A DNA stretch of 64,000 nucleotides from Marinobacterium ramblicola (GCF_019084545.1 NZ_JAHREP010000010.1:93879-157878); one strand, 5' to 3'; counted from the first letter of the stretch, positions 17,466-26,985 are shown. Notes: generated from the letters alone by a model not told the origin. Numbers and translations: made by a program.

Positions 17466-17969
17466 CTACAACGCACAAGAGAGGGTATCGGCCCCTCTTG
17501 AAAAAACTATAGTCTATGCATTGATGATTATTTCACCAATCGTTAGCTCCAGAGCCTCTCTTGTCAAGCAAAAAACACCAACGCCCGCACAAATGCCATA
17601 CACCGTACCCATTTAGAGACAATGATTTAAATATGCCTCACAAACGTCGATGGCTTTATTTATATACCCGGATTACCTCCCCCTGCCTGACGCATCGGAT
17701 GGTACTCAGCGAATAACTGAGTGCCGCCGCTCTAGATCTGTACACTTATATAAATAAGTATCTAAAAAGAGACGAAAAATAAACTCCTCAGTTTATTTCC
17801 AAGATCGTGCAGGTGGTTTTATTTAAGTTTCATACCAGATTAATGAAACTGTTTTTTAACTGAAAAGTCCCCTCCCAATACTGCGTCAGGCACATTGCCG
17901 AGAGTGAGTCGATGCAGTTTCTCGGCCCAACGTCTCTCTTCTGACCCAAGGCTTTTCGAGGAATCATTC
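17466..17969. other. Non-coding interval between riboswitch and PhoX-like gene
   Basis: No credible gene is present. On the minus strand it should hold the riboswitch promoter; TTGGTG followed 17 bases later by TAGACT (about 17541-17513) is a weak candidate. A CAAGAG/CTCTTG hairpin lies at 17475-17499. The remainder is AT-rich, and I see nothing further in it. Confidence 0.5.
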
Positions 17970-19292
17970 ATGTTGAAGAAACAGATCTGCGTGGGCATCG
18001 CGTTGGCGCTTCTCGGCGCAGGTAACACCGCTGCTCTGGCAGGGGGCGACTCTACTACAGGCCCTTTCGGATTCAAACCGATCAGCGGTTCTGCCTACGG
18101 CGCCGAGAACGATGCCGCCGCCCCCTGGCTTATTCCCGAGGGTTTCGAACAGTACCTGGTATCCGGTGAGACCCGTGACATGTGGGGCGGTGACGGCCAG
18201 AATATCTATGCCGATGGCCAGGATGACTGGCACGATATGAACACCGTGAACGAAAACGGCCCCCATGCCGGTCGCTTTCTATTCCGCACCCACGAAACCC
18301 GTGAGCACCCTGAGGGCGGAGCCCTGTCCATGGTCGACCTGAAAACCGGTCAGCACATCCTGCTGGCGCAGAAAGCGGACAACCCCGAAACCGAAGACTA
18401 TGACGGCTACACTGCACTGGACGGGATCCGCTGGACCCCTTGGGGCACCCTGCTCTTCGCGGAGGAGACCACCGGCGGCCGCCTGTTTGAAGTGGTGTTT
18501 GAGTACAACAAGGACGGCGTGCCGACTGAGGCCACCATCTACGACCGTCCCGAGGTCGGTCGTCTGGCTCACGAGGGGATCGAAGTCGATAACGAAGGCA
18601 ATGTCTATGTGGTCGATGAGTTCCGCGGCCAGCGCGACGGTCTGGGTGGCGGAATCTACAAGTTCGTTCCCGCTACGTACGGCGACCTCAGCTCCGGAGA
18701 GCTGTATGTCCTGAAGGTCGACAGCAGCGATGAGGAGTTCATCGGCCAGGGCGAATGGGCGGGCCCGATCGATCCGCAGGATCCGCGCAGCTCGGGCCTC
18801 GCCGTGCAGGCTGCACGTTACAACCGACCGGAAGATCTGCAGATCATCGGCAATACCCTGTACGCCGCAATTACCGAAGGCACCTACACCGGTGGCTCGC
18901 AGAACTACGACGGCCGTGTGCTGGCGGTCGACCTGGACAGCCTAGTGGTGAGCGACTTCGTCAAGCCGGGGGTGAATGTGGCGGTGGAAAGCAGCGGCAC
19001 GACCGGCTTTGACAATCCGGACAACCTGGCCAAGACCCCGGATGGCAAACTGGTGATTATCGAGGATAACGTCCCGTCCGACATCTGGATTGCGCAGCCG
19101 AGCCGCAAGGATGCCGGCAAGGCGGCGTGGGCCGAACTCTTTGCCTCCCTGACCGACGACGGCGCCGAAGGCACCGGCATCTATTTCGGCCAGGACCCGG
19201 ATACCCTGTTCGTCAACGTGCAGCACTCCAAGCACGACGACGGCGACGGCACCTGGGCGATCCGCAAGGTCAGCAAAGGCAACGGGAAATAG
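17970..19292 (+). CDS. PhoX-like (DUF839) secreted protein
   Basis: This encodes 440 residues from ATG 17970, with GAGGAAT upstream; the open frame from 17895 is rejected because it hides the signal peptide. A Sec-type signal peptide (ICVGIALALLGAGNTAALA) is followed by a beta-propeller-like domain. Segments such as LDGIRWTPWGTLLFAEE, HEGIEVDNEGNVYVVDEF and FDNPDNLAKTPDGKLVIIEDN repeat at propeller spacing. DUF839/PhoX proteins include Ca-dependent phosphatases. The key phosphatase residues cannot be confirmed by eye, so the activity is open. It is probably monocistronic, with a hairpin after the stop. Confidence 0.75.
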   Translation: MLKKQICVGIALALLGAGNTAALAGGDSTTGPFGFKPISGSAYGAENDAAAPWLIPEGFEQYLVSGETRDMWGGDGQNIYADGQDDWHDMNTVNENGPHAGRFLFRTHETREHPEGGALSMVDLKTGQHILLAQKADNPETEDYDGYTALDGIRWTPWGTLLFAEETTGGRLFEVVFEYNKDGVPTEATIYDRPEVGRLAHEGIEVDNEGNVYVVDEFRGQRDGLGGGIYKFVPATYGDLSSGELYVLKVDSSDEEFIGQGEWAGPIDPQDPRSSGLAVQAARYNRPEDLQIIGNTLYAAITEGTYTGGSQNYDGRVLAVDLDSLVVSDFVKPGVNVAVESSGTTGFDNPDNLAKTPDGKLVIIEDNVPSDIWIAQPSRKDAGKAAWAELFASLTDDGAEGTGIYFGQDPDTLFVNVQHSKHDDGDGTWAIRKVSKGNGK

Positions 19293-19300
19293 AACGGAAG

Positions 19301-19330
19301 AAAGCCTGGCGTTAACCGGAACCAGGCTTT
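19301..19330 (+). terminator. Probable terminator after PhoX-like gene
   Basis: AAAGCCTGG (19301-19309) pairs with CCAGGCTTT (19322-19330), 9 bases after the stop codon. The T-tract is short and is part of the stem. Confidence 0.55.
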
Positions 19331-19536
19331 AACGACACCCACCTGCGGGCGTCGGTTCCGGGACGGCAGCGTATTGCTGAACCGATTTGAGAGCCCCCTT
19401 CAAACTCTCGCGCCGCTGAAGGGCATCCCTGTTACGGATGCCGTTCAGCTGCACCGACTCAGCGCACTACCAGTCCCGAAAGGACTATTCCAGCGACGAA
19501 TCTCCCCCGTCCAAGAGGAGTCGTTTACCCGTTAGA

Positions 19537-19827
19537 TCAGTTAGCGCTACCCTCTTCGGTCGGCGCCATTTCGCCCCCCTGCTCCTGTACCGGCTCGAAT
19601 GCACTGAACTCGATACGATCGATGGTGCCGCTTTCATCAGCGTCGATGGCGGACCACTTTTCAGTCAGCTCCTCGTTGACGCTAACCTCTTCCGTGCTCA
19701 ACTGACCATCTTTGTTCTGATCCAAAGCGTCGAACTGAGACACCTGTGCATCTCCTGCCAGGGCCAATCCCGACACCAGCATGGAAGCAGAGAATCCAAT
19801 TGCAGCGGTAAGACTCGTTTTTTTCAT
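19537..19827 (-). CDS. Secreted EF-hand protein
   Basis: This encodes 96 residues with a signal peptide (MKKTSLTAAIGFSASMLVSG, cleaved near LALAG). Two EF-hand loops follow: DQNKDGQLSTEE and DADESGTIDRIE, both with the Asp/Asn/Gly/Glu spacing needed for calcium. It is predicted to be periplasmic. Small secreted EF-hand proteins are common in proteobacteria, but their function is mostly unknown. AGGAGGATGTC just upstream of the ATG is a strong ribosome-binding site. It ends facing the PhoX-like gene and has no operon partner. Confidence 0.8.
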   Translation of the reverse strand: MKKTSLTAAIGFSASMLVSGLALAGDAQVSQFDALDQNKDGQLSTEEVSVNEELTEKWSAIDADESGTIDRIEFSAFEPVQEQGGEMAPTEEGSAN

Positions 19828-20203
19828 GACATCCTCCTGTAGTCAATAAATGGGGTGTGCACGATGAGTAGAGCAGAGTTTGTGCCACTTTATAAAAAAC
19901 CTTATACATCAACATGATACGAAATCATCAACCGATATCTGTCCGATATTCGCCGCATCGCTGTCGCCTGCAGGCGACTACAAAACAGCAGTAAAAATTA
20001 AGTCATTGATATAAAAAGACTTTATATGTTGTCACGCAGCGACGGCGTAAATTCGGGCAGATCTGCTCGCCTGCCGCTAGGCTGAAGTGGGAACCATTAG
20101 CGCCCGCTGCGCTCTGTAAGCTAGCTTTTCAAGTTGCCCATCGATGTCTCAGCCGCTACTTACCGTTGAGCATCGCGTCATCAGGTTATGGATAACAGAG
20201 CCC
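19828..20203. other. Divergent intergenic region
   Basis: This 376-bp non-coding stretch lies between the EF-hand gene (minus) and the GlrK-like kinase (plus). It must contain both promoters. I see AT-rich blocks around 19905-20035 but no site I can assign with confidence. Confidence 0.4.
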
Positions 20204-21676
20204 ATGAGACTGACATTCAAGCTTCCACCCTCCTTCTCGGCACTCCTGCTGGCAGCTTTCGTTGTCGTCGCTCTGCCGCTGCTGGGCGGGATCCTGGTGA
20301 TGACTCATGCACTCGAACAGATGGCCCTGGAGGGGCGGCGCTCGGTCAATATCAGTGCCGATATCACCCAAGCCAGCCGTCAGCTCGGCGAAGTGGAGCT
20401 GGCCCTCAAGCGAGCGGCCGGACAGTACTTCGTGCTGGAGGACCCGGCGTTGAAGCAGCGTCTCGAGCGTGCTCATCTGCGTTTTCAGGAAACCCTGGAT
20501 ACGCTTGCGCCGATGCCGTGGAACGTTGAGCAGGAGCGCCAGTTGGCCGATCTCAACGCGATGGAGGTTGAGCTTTACGAGCGTCTTATTCAAGCGCCTG
20601 CGACGGGCGTTCTCGAAACCTACCGGGAGGATTTCGAGCGTCTGGATGCGGCGACCCGTGCGTTGAGCGATGCTTCAACACAGGTCATCAACGATCAGGT
20701 GACCGGCATGAACGAAACCGCCGACCGCATCCAGGCCGGGATGATCACCCTGGCGGGGGCGATGATTCTCCTCTCGCTGCTACTCTCCGGCACCCTGTCC
20801 TGGTTGCTTGGCCGCCCCGTATCCCAACTGGCCGCCACTATTCGCCGCCTGGGCCAGAATGATCTGGATACGCCCTGCGCAATACGAGGCCCCCGGGACC
20901 TGGTCTATCTCGGCGAGCAGCTGGACTGGTTACGCAACCGTCTGCAGGAGCTGGAAGCCCGCAAACTGAGCTTTTTTCGCGAGGTATCGCACGAGCTGAA
21001 GACACCGCTGACCAACCTGATGGAAGCGGTTGCGCTGCTCCGGGACGAAGTGACAGGCCCCCTGACAGTACAGCAGCGGGAGGTGGTCGAGATTATGCGC
21101 GCCAGCACGCAAGAACTGCGTCAGCGCATCGAGGACCTGTTACGCTACAACGAGGCGTTGAGCGAACCGCGACTGGAACCCGACTGGTTCGAACTGCGCC
21201 TCCTCGTCGACGAAGTAGCCAAACGCTTCGACCTGGCCATGCGCAGCAAACAGCTGAGCTGGCACCTGGAGGTCCCACCGCTACGCATCTACGCCGACCG
21301 GGGCAGACTCTCAATCGCGCTGGAAAACCTGATCGGCAATGCGATCAAATTCAGTCCGCAAGCCGGCACCATCGAACTGCATGCGGCACGTCAGGGCCAG
21401 CGGATCGAGATCCTGGTCTGCGATCAGGGCCCGGGCGTCGCGCCAGAGCATGTCGACCAGCTGTTCCAACCCTTTTTCAAGGGAACCCCGCAGCCCCGCG
21501 GGGCTCTCAAGAGCAGTGGACTGGGGCTGGCCATCGCCAAGGCCCACATCGAACTGCAAGGAGGAGAATTGACCCTGCAACCGGAGATCACCAGCGGCGC
21601 CTGTTTCCAGATCAGCCTGCCGCTTGCAAAGGAGATTGCAATGGATAGTGCAAAGGAGAGTATCGACCGTGGCTAA
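20204..21676 (+). CDS. glrK: Sensor histidine kinase GlrK (QseE-like)
   Basis: This encodes 490 residues from ATG 20204; ATG 20144 is possible but has no ribosome-binding site. Two membrane helices (about 12-32 and 175-198) bracket a helical periplasmic domain. HAMP-like sequence follows, then the H-box SFFREVSHELKTPL. N, G1 and G2 boxes are ENLIGNAIKFSP, CDQGPGV and SSGLGLAIAKAH. The order kinase, small lipoprotein, sigma-54 response regulator is exactly that of glrK-qseG-glrR in enterobacteria, where it responds to envelope state and controls genes including the small RNA GlmY. Confidence 0.88.
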   Translation: MRLTFKLPPSFSALLLAAFVVVALPLLGGILVMTHALEQMALEGRRSVNISADITQASRQLGEVELALKRAAGQYFVLEDPALKQRLERAHLRFQETLDTLAPMPWNVEQERQLADLNAMEVELYERLIQAPATGVLETYREDFERLDAATRALSDASTQVINDQVTGMNETADRIQAGMITLAGAMILLSLLLSGTLSWLLGRPVSQLAATIRRLGQNDLDTPCAIRGPRDLVYLGEQLDWLRNRLQELEARKLSFFREVSHELKTPLTNLMEAVALLRDEVTGPLTVQQREVVEIMRASTQELRQRIEDLLRYNEALSEPRLEPDWFELRLLVDEVAKRFDLAMRSKQLSWHLEVPPLRIYADRGRLSIALENLIGNAIKFSPQAGTIELHAARQGQRIEILVCDQGPGVAPEHVDQLFQPFFKGTPQPRGALKSSGLGLAIAKAHIELQGGELTLQPEITSGACFQISLPLAKEIAMDSAKESIDRG

Positions 21677-22169
21677 CCGATATACGCTGCTTCTTGTGCT
21701 GCTGTTCGGCCTGGCCGGCTGTACCCAGTCGGACCTAAAGCCTGGTACAGCTGATGCAACTGGAACACCCGGACAGATGCTGTCGTTAACCGAAATGCTC
21801 AACTGTGTCGCGGCTAACGATACCCTGAATCCGGCCCAGGTGAAGCGGCGCCAGACGGAACTGGAGCAGACACTGTCCAGCAATCCCATCGCCGGCCGGT
21901 TCAGACTTGCCTGTCTGTTCGGCCGCAGCAGCGCCAGCGATGCCGAACTGATACGGGCACGCCAGCTGCTCGAGGCGTTACAGCGTGAACCGACGCTGGA
22001 GCCCGAGCAGTTGAAACTGCTGACACTCCTCCAACGCAACCTGTTGCTGACCCAGCGTCTGCGCCAGCAACTGCGGGAAACACGCGAGTATCGCGACAAG
22101 ATCGAACAGCTCAAGGGGTTGGAGGAGGAGCTGGAACCCTCGACAGTAGAGCAGGAGACGACACCGTGA
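21669..22169 (+). CDS. qseG: Lipoprotein QseG-like, of the GlrKR system
   Basis: The start is GTG 21669, with AAGGAG 11 bases upstream, overlapping the end of glrK by 8 bases. The product is 166 residues. The signal LLLVLLFGLAGC carries a lipobox, so it is a lipoprotein. The mature part is mostly helical, with a Gln/Arg/Leu-rich coiled-coil at about 100-150. QseG is reported to interact with the kinase GlrK/QseE in the envelope. Position between kinase and regulator is the main evidence, since sequence conservation in this family is low. Confidence 0.78.
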   Translation: MANRYTLLLVLLFGLAGCTQSDLKPGTADATGTPGQMLSLTEMLNCVAANDTLNPAQVKRRQTELEQTLSSNPIAGRFRLACLFGRSSASDAELIRARQLLEALQREPTLEPEQLKLLTLLQRNLLLTQRLRQQLRETREYRDKIEQLKGLEEELEPSTVEQETTP

Positions 22170-23533
22170 GCTCACCCAGGCGTACCCTGCTGCTGGTCGA
22201 CGACGATGCGAGCCTGCTGCAGCTGCTCTCCATCCGCCTGCGTGCGGCCGGTTATCAGGTGGAGACCGCCGCCAGCGCGGAGCAGGCGCTCGCCCGCATC
22301 GCCGTTACCCGTCCCGCCGCCATTCTTACCGACCTGCGCATGGGCGGAATGGACGGCATGGAGCTGTTTGAGCAGATCCATCAACAGGACCCCGCGCTAC
22401 CGGTGATTCTGCTCACCGCCCACGGCACCATCCCCGATGCGGTCAAGGCGACCCAGCGCGGACTGTTCGGTTACCTGACCAAACCGTTTGATGACCAGGA
22501 GCTGATGGAGCTGCTGGATCGCGCGTTGAACACCCCAGGCAGAGATGAAACCGCACTGGCCGACAATGCCGATGCGCCCTGGCGGGCCGGGATCATTACC
22601 GCTAACCCAACCATGGAGGCGCTGCTGGCCGAAGCTCAGCTGGTGGCCGCCAGCGAAGCCAGCGTGTTGATTCAAGGCCCCTCGGGCACCGGCAAGGAGG
22701 TGCTGGCACGCGCGGTTCACCTGGCCAGTCCGCGTCATGACAAGCCTCTGGTAGCGATCAACTGCGCCGCCATTCCCGAGCAGCTGCTGGAGTCGGAGCT
22801 TTTCGGCCATGCCAAGGGGGCCTTTACCGGTGCCACCAGCGCCCACAAGGGGCTGTTCCAGACCGGCTCGGGCGGTACCGTATTCCTCGATGAGATCGGC
22901 GACATGCCGCTGGCGCTGCAGGCCAAGCTGCTGCGTGTACTGCAGGATCGCGAGATCCGCCCGGTGGGCGCCAGCCAGTCGATTCCGGTCGATGTGCGTA
23001 TCGTGTCGGCGACCCATCGTAATCTGGAGAACGCGATTGCCGCCGGCGAGTTTCGCGAAGATCTCTATTACCGACTCAATGTGGTGACGCTGACACTGCC
23101 GCCGTTACGCCAGCGCCCGGAAGATATCGCGCTGCTGGCACGCCACTTCCTGACCCTGTTGCGCGAAAAACACCCGCATCGTGCCCAGGACTTCACCCCC
23201 GAGGCGCTGGAGCGTCTGATCGGATATGACTGGCCCGGCAACGTGCGCCAGCTACTGAATGTGGTCGAGCAGTGTTGCGTGCTCTGCACCACTCCTCTGG
23301 TGCCGGCAACGCTGGTGGCGCGGGCCCTGCACGAAAAACCCACCGGCATCCGCACCTATGTCGAAGCCAAGCAGCAGTTCGAGCGGGACTATCTGGTACA
23401 GCTGTTGAAGATTACCAATGGACAGGTGGCGGAGGCGGCACGACTGGCGGGACGTAATCGCACCGAGTTCTACCGTTTATTGCAGAGAAACCATTTGACG
23501 CCCGGTATGTTCAAGCGAGCGGACGATGCGTGA
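22166..23533 (+). CDS. glrR: Sigma-54-dependent response regulator GlrR (QseF-like)
   Basis: This encodes 455 residues from GTG 22166, overlapping the qseG stop (GTGA). The receiver phosphoacceptor is Asp56 (TDLRMGGMDG). A full AAA+ activator domain follows, with Walker A GPSGTGKE, the sigma-54 contact loop GAFTGA, Walker B GGTVFLDEIGD and the Arg-finger region REDLYYRL. A Fis-type helix-turn-helix (NGQVAEAARLAGRNRTEFYRLL) ends the protein. It activates sigma-54 promoters when phosphorylated by GlrK. It is the last gene of the operon. Confidence 0.92.
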   Translation: MSSPRRTLLLVDDDASLLQLLSIRLRAAGYQVETAASAEQALARIAVTRPAAILTDLRMGGMDGMELFEQIHQQDPALPVILLTAHGTIPDAVKATQRGLFGYLTKPFDDQELMELLDRALNTPGRDETALADNADAPWRAGIITANPTMEALLAEAQLVAASEASVLIQGPSGTGKEVLARAVHLASPRHDKPLVAINCAAIPEQLLESELFGHAKGAFTGATSAHKGLFQTGSGGTVFLDEIGDMPLALQAKLLRVLQDREIRPVGASQSIPVDVRIVSATHRNLENAIAAGEFREDLYYRLNVVTLTLPPLRQRPEDIALLARHFLTLLREKHPHRAQDFTPEALERLIGYDWPGNVRQLLNVVEQCCVLCTTPLVPATLVARALHEKPTGIRTYVEAKQQFERDYLVQLLKITNGQVAEAARLAGRNRTEFYRLLQRNHLTPGMFKRADDA

Positions 23534-23540
23534 ATAACGC

Positions 23541-23568
23541 GGGCCGCCAGCGCCAAGCGCTGCGGCCC
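23541..23568 (+). terminator. Hairpin after glrR
   Basis: GGGCCGC-AGCGC pairs with GCGCT-GCGGCCC with a short loop, 7 bases after the stop. A T4 tract follows only after 8 bases, so termination efficiency is uncertain. Confidence 0.45.
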
Positions 23569-23579
23569 GACTGAACCTT

Positions 23580-24128
23580 TTACTGCGGTGCCGCTTCAAA
23601 TGCGGAAAACTCGCTGACCGGATGATCCATCGGTACGACCGGTACATAACGATCCGCTACATATTCGCGACGCATCTCCAGCTCAGCGCCGGTGATCGCC
23701 ATCTGCAGCTGATCATCGGCCATACGCAACTCATCCAGCTCTACGGCGTATTTGGAGGCGCCAATACCGAGAAAACCGCCACGCGAGATCACCGCATACA
23801 CCCGGCCGCTGACCCGGCCACCGACAACCTCATCTATCGCACCCAACACCTCACCATCAACACCGATCACCTCCCGGTCGACCAGCTCTTGCGGGCTCTT
23901 GTTGTACATCATGAGGACTTCGGGCGTTGCGAAGGTGGTCTGCGGTGCGCTCTGTTGCGTTTTGGTCGCAGGCATCGGCGCCGGAGAGGCCTCCTCCACC
24001 ACGACCGTCTCACTCTGGCTACCTTCCGCCTTCAATGACGGTGCTGCATCCTCTGCGGCCCAAACCTGAGTCGAAAACAGCGCGCTCACCGCAGTTGCCA
24101 ACATAAACTGACGATATTCCATTTTCAT
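23580..24128 (-). CDS. Secreted PRC-barrel-domain protein
   Basis: The start is ATG 24128, chosen because GGGAGG lies upstream and the N-terminus becomes a signal peptide (RQFMLATAVSALFSTQVWA). The product is 182 residues. A low-complexity acidic/Pro linker is followed by a PRC-barrel-like domain (SPQELVDREVIGVDGEVLGAIDEVVGGRVSGRVYAVI). This beta-barrel fold is used as a protein or RNA interaction module. Periplasmic versions are common in marine gammaproteobacteria but lack a defined role. It is convergent with glrR. Confidence 0.75.
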   Translation of the reverse strand: MKMEYRQFMLATAVSALFSTQVWAAEDAAPSLKAEGSQSETVVVEEASPAPMPATKTQQSAPQTTFATPEVLMMYNKSPQELVDREVIGVDGEVLGAIDEVVGGRVSGRVYAVISRGGFLGIGASKYAVELDELRMADDQLQMAITGAELEMRREYVADRYVPVVPMDHPVSEFSAFEAAPQ

Positions 24129-24359
24129 GTGAACCTCCCGATTACGATTAGTTAAATCCATCCGGGGAAACCTGTTTCCGGATGGGTAACCAAGTGATCG
24201 CAAGTTCCAAGCCAACTCCGTCATCCGGGGCAAAACAATAAAATAACCTGTTGATGTTAAAAGTAAAAAAATCAAACCAAGACCAAGATTGGCGACCTAT
24301 CCGCTAGCAACGCCCCGCTACCACCCCCGATCCTGTCGTCTACCGGCGACCGGGCCGGT

Positions 24360-24857
24360 TCAGGGCTCCAGTTCGGCGGCGAGCAGGTCGGTTTGCGGAC
24401 AGCGGTTCAGCACCAGCTGCGGCGGATCAAACGAAAATGTGAATGTGCCTACCTGCTTCAACGCACTGAGCCCGAGAATCTGCCGGGTTTTGCCGGGAAA
24501 GACTGCCGCCTCGATATCGTTCAGCCGACAGTCGCCTATCTTCAGGCTCGACAGTCGATAGACAGGCACGCGGATCTCCGACCCGTCAGCCAGAACGCCA
24601 ACCAGATCGCGCCGATAGACAGCCTGTTCAGCCGCCTGTAAACCGGCGAGGGTCTCTTCGTTGATGGTCGTGTAACCTGATCCGGTATCAACCATAAAGT
24701 CCATGTTCTGCAAACTCCCGAGGGAGGCCTGCACATAGAAGGTAGTGGCACTACCCTCCTGCATCGGTACACGCATCTCAGTGTCGGCCGCAACCGTGGG
24801 GAGGCTAAGGGGCAGGGCGCAAAGCCCGCTAAGGGCTGCAGTTATACGAAAATTCAT
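24360..24857 (-). CDS. Retropepsin-like aspartic protease (clan AA)
   Basis: This encodes 165 residues from ATG 24857; the open frame from 24878 adds seven residues ahead of the signal peptide. The signal sequence (ITAALSGLCALPLSLPTVAA) directs export. MDFMVDTGSGYTTI is the catalytic DTG motif of retropepsins, and ILGLSALKQVG matches the C-terminal hydrophobic-Gly element of the fold. Such single-domain proteins must dimerise to form the active site. Two Cys (GDCRL, NRCPQ) may form a disulfide. The substrate is unknown, and it has no obvious partner gene. Confidence 0.75.
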   Translation of the reverse strand: MNFRITAALSGLCALPLSLPTVAADTEMRVPMQEGSATTFYVQASLGSLQNMDFMVDTGSGYTTINEETLAGLQAAEQAVYRRDLVGVLADGSEIRVPVYRLSSLKIGDCRLNDIEAAVFPGKTRQILGLSALKQVGTFTFSFDPPQLVLNRCPQTDLLAAELEP

Positions 24858-25113
24858 GACAGGCAACTCGTCTGACAACAGGGTTAAGGCAGCGGTGCCG
24901 ACTCTGCACTGCCGCTCGCTAATACGCCCTCCCCTGGCCTTTGCACCTTAAACCCCGTTCGTTGCACACCCCGAGGTTATCTCTGTGTCCCTAAACATTG
25001 AGCCGCGCGCTGTTCAAAAAACAGTCACGACCCTCCTGCTGTTATGAAGTCTAGTTACTGAATACGCCCTTAACATTGTTCATTCGAATAATCGGAGCAA
25101 CCACGCACAGCCT

Positions 25114-25989
25114 TCAGTTACTGCGCGGGACCTGGTCTCCAACCACGATATCGAGCCTGCCCAGCAGCAGCGCCAACCAGCTGACGATGACGAACGGTGC
25201 AGTCAGTACCGGCACACCGCTTTGCTTCAGCCATCCGGTGACCGGGACACTGAGCAGAATAGCCGCGATAAGGGGCAGAGCACCCAGATTGGGTCTGACC
25301 GAGAGCGCGATGGCAACCAGTACCGCGTTATAGGCATAGGCACCGGTAAAGATGACATCTGGCGTTGCGCCCAATAGAAAGGCGCAGCCGCTGCTGAGCA
25401 CCACGGCAACCGCTCCCCAATAGAGCGCAGGACGGGACTCGAGCGCCAGTCCGGCCAGTATCAGCAGGCACGCGATCGGGTTATCCAGCAACAACACCTG
25501 GCCGAATCCGAGCAGCAGGTTGTCCAACCCGGTGTGCGTAACCGCTGCCCCGGGCGCGGGTTCGACTTCGGCAACCGCCGTGACCAGCCAGATCGAGAGA
25601 ATAAACGGCGCGGTATAGGCGGGGCAGCCAATCCACGCTGAGAACCGAGGTTCCAGGAACAGACGCATCAGCCCCGCACTCAGCAGCGCCGCGATCGGCA
25701 GGATGATCATCAGCAGCGCGCTGGCCGAAGGCCAGAACAGTGCGCAGGCCAACCCCACCAGCGCCCCGTTGTACCCGTACAGCCCCTGCTCGAGATGCGC
25801 TTTGTCGGCACCCGATACCCAGGCACCGAGACAGGCGGTCAGGCTGCCGGCCACGGCAGCCAGGCACATCGGCAGCGAATTCACCGCGATAGCGGCCAGA
25901 AAACATAATCCAGTCAGGCTGTTCGATTGCAGCATGATCTGGCTGAAGCCGATCAAAAAGGACCGGATAAACTGAAGTCCTGCGGTCAC
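25114..25989 (-). CDS. Urea transporter (UT family)
   Basis: This encodes 291 residues from GTG 25989, with GGGAGC 8 bases upstream. About ten membrane helices form the two homologous halves typical of urea channels: LYGYNGALVGLA in the first half and GAYAYNAVLVAIAL in the second, and LTAPFVIVSWL matches the signature Leu-Thr-Pro-like motif. UT channels pass urea down its gradient. The ureide pathway encoded at 49-54 kb releases urea, so this may serve efflux or scavenging. No urease genes are in the window. A terminator on the same strand lies just upstream. Confidence 0.88.
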   Translation of the reverse strand: MTAGLQFIRSFLIGFSQIMLQSNSLTGLCFLAAIAVNSLPMCLAAVAGSLTACLGAWVSGADKAHLEQGLYGYNGALVGLACALFWPSASALLMIILPIAALLSAGLMRLFLEPRFSAWIGCPAYTAPFILSIWLVTAVAEVEPAPGAAVTHTGLDNLLLGFGQVLLLDNPIACLLILAGLALESRPALYWGAVAVVLSSGCAFLLGATPDVIFTGAYAYNAVLVAIALSVRPNLGALPLIAAILLSVPVTGWLKQSGVPVLTAPFVIVSWLALLLGRLDIVVGDQVPRSN

Positions 25990-26029
25990 GTCTCACGCTC
26001 CCACGGCGTCCGGCAGGACACCTGATGAC

Positions 26030-26070
26030 AAAAAACGGCACCATCCAACAGGGGGTGTCGAATGGTGCCG
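26030..26070 (-). terminator. Intrinsic terminator (minus strand)
   Basis: On the minus strand, CGGCACCAT (26070-26062) pairs with ATGGTGCCG (26044-26036) and is followed by six T residues. It would separate the Tsx-like gene from the urea-transporter gene. Confidence 0.8.
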
Positions 26071-26085
26071 GAATCAAGCAACGCC

Positions 26086-26130
26086 CCCCGCAGGCTCGAA
26101 AGGGGGAAGCCTGCGGGGTGCGGTTTTTTT
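26086..26130 (+). terminator. Strong terminator-like hairpin, plus orientation
   Basis: CCCCGCAGGCT (26086-26096) pairs with AGCCTGCGGGG (26108-26118), and a T7 run ends the element. Only the plus strand has the U-tract, yet no plus-strand gene is upstream. On the minus strand it is an extra hairpin right after the Tsx-like stop codon. Confidence 0.6.
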
Positions 26131-26143
26131 CAGCGCGCCCCGA

Positions 26144-26860
26144 TTAGAAATGCCACTTCAGCAGCAGGGAGGGGTTGCGCTCATCGACGCCGTCGATACC
26201 GAACTTGTTGTTCCAGTGCGCGTACTCGATACCGACATACACCGGCGCCTTGCTACCGAACAGCTTGCCCGCATTCCACTTCAGCTGTGAGGTGAAGTTC
26301 ATCTCGGCGGCGTGGTCGGACTCTTCGCTGGACCAGTCGAGGAAACCGTCATAGAGGAACTCGGCACTGCCGAGTTCGAACGGCAGGCCCCAGGTCAGGG
26401 TCAGCTGACGATCGTCCTCTTTCAGCTCGTTGTTGACGTGATACAGGTTGACGTTGAAGTAGCGGAATCCCGGTACATTCAGGCTGACCCCGACACCGGC
26501 CAGGTAGTTATCGAACCCTTCGCCGCTCTCCCAGGTACCGGCCAGCAGCACGTCCTTCACCGGTCCGAACGACAGCTCGCTGTTGGTCAGATAGCCCAGG
26601 CTCAGGCGTGGCGACAGCTCCATGTAGTTTTCGGTGTAGCCGTTGGACGATTTCAGACGGTCGAGGAAGAAGAAGTTGTCACCCCAGTTATGACCACTGG
26701 CGTGCTCGACGGTGACCACCTGGCGGTCACTGTCCCCCACTTCATAGTCACTGCCGTTCAGGTAACTGAGGCTGAACGAGCTCCAAAGCTGCTCGGCGGA
26801 TACCGAGGTTGAAAGCAGTGCGCCGGTCAGAATGCAGGCTGCGGTTTTTGTAATTGTCAT
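26144..26860 (-). CDS. Outer-membrane nucleoside channel, Tsx-like
   Basis: The start is ATG 26860; ATG 26872 is in frame, but its Shine-Dalgarno sequence is directly adjacent. The product is 238 residues with a signal peptide (KTAACILTGALLSTSVSA). Alternating beta-strand pattern and the final KWHF aromatic end mark an outer-membrane barrel. WSSFSLSYLNGSDYEVGD and GIEYAHWNNKFGIDGVDERNPSLLLKW-type segments match the Tsx family of nucleoside channels. Next to purine permease and deaminase genes it probably admits purines or nucleosides. Terminators follow the gene. Confidence 0.82.
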   Translation of the reverse strand: MTITKTAACILTGALLSTSVSAEQLWSSFSLSYLNGSDYEVGDSDRQVVTVEHASGHNWGDNFFFLDRLKSSNGYTENYMELSPRLSLGYLTNSELSFGPVKDVLLAGTWESGEGFDNYLAGVGVSLNVPGFRYFNVNLYHVNNELKEDDRQLTLTWGLPFELGSAEFLYDGFLDWSSEESDHAAEMNFTSQLKWNAGKLFGSKAPVYVGIEYAHWNNKFGIDGVDERNPSLLLKWHF

Positions 26861-26985
26861 CGTGTTTATCATCCTTCGTTGTTATTTTGAGGTTTCATGT
26901 CGATCAAAACGGCTGATTCGAGATGAGTTCGGCCCTGCCGGCCCGAAAGCCGGCATTGCCAAATGCGTTGATCAGTGGGTTTTAC

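Noticed and set aside
23239..24275. Longer start for the PRC-barrel gene at 24275
   Set aside because: The extension lacks a ribosome-binding site and hides a clean signal peptide that begins at 24128.
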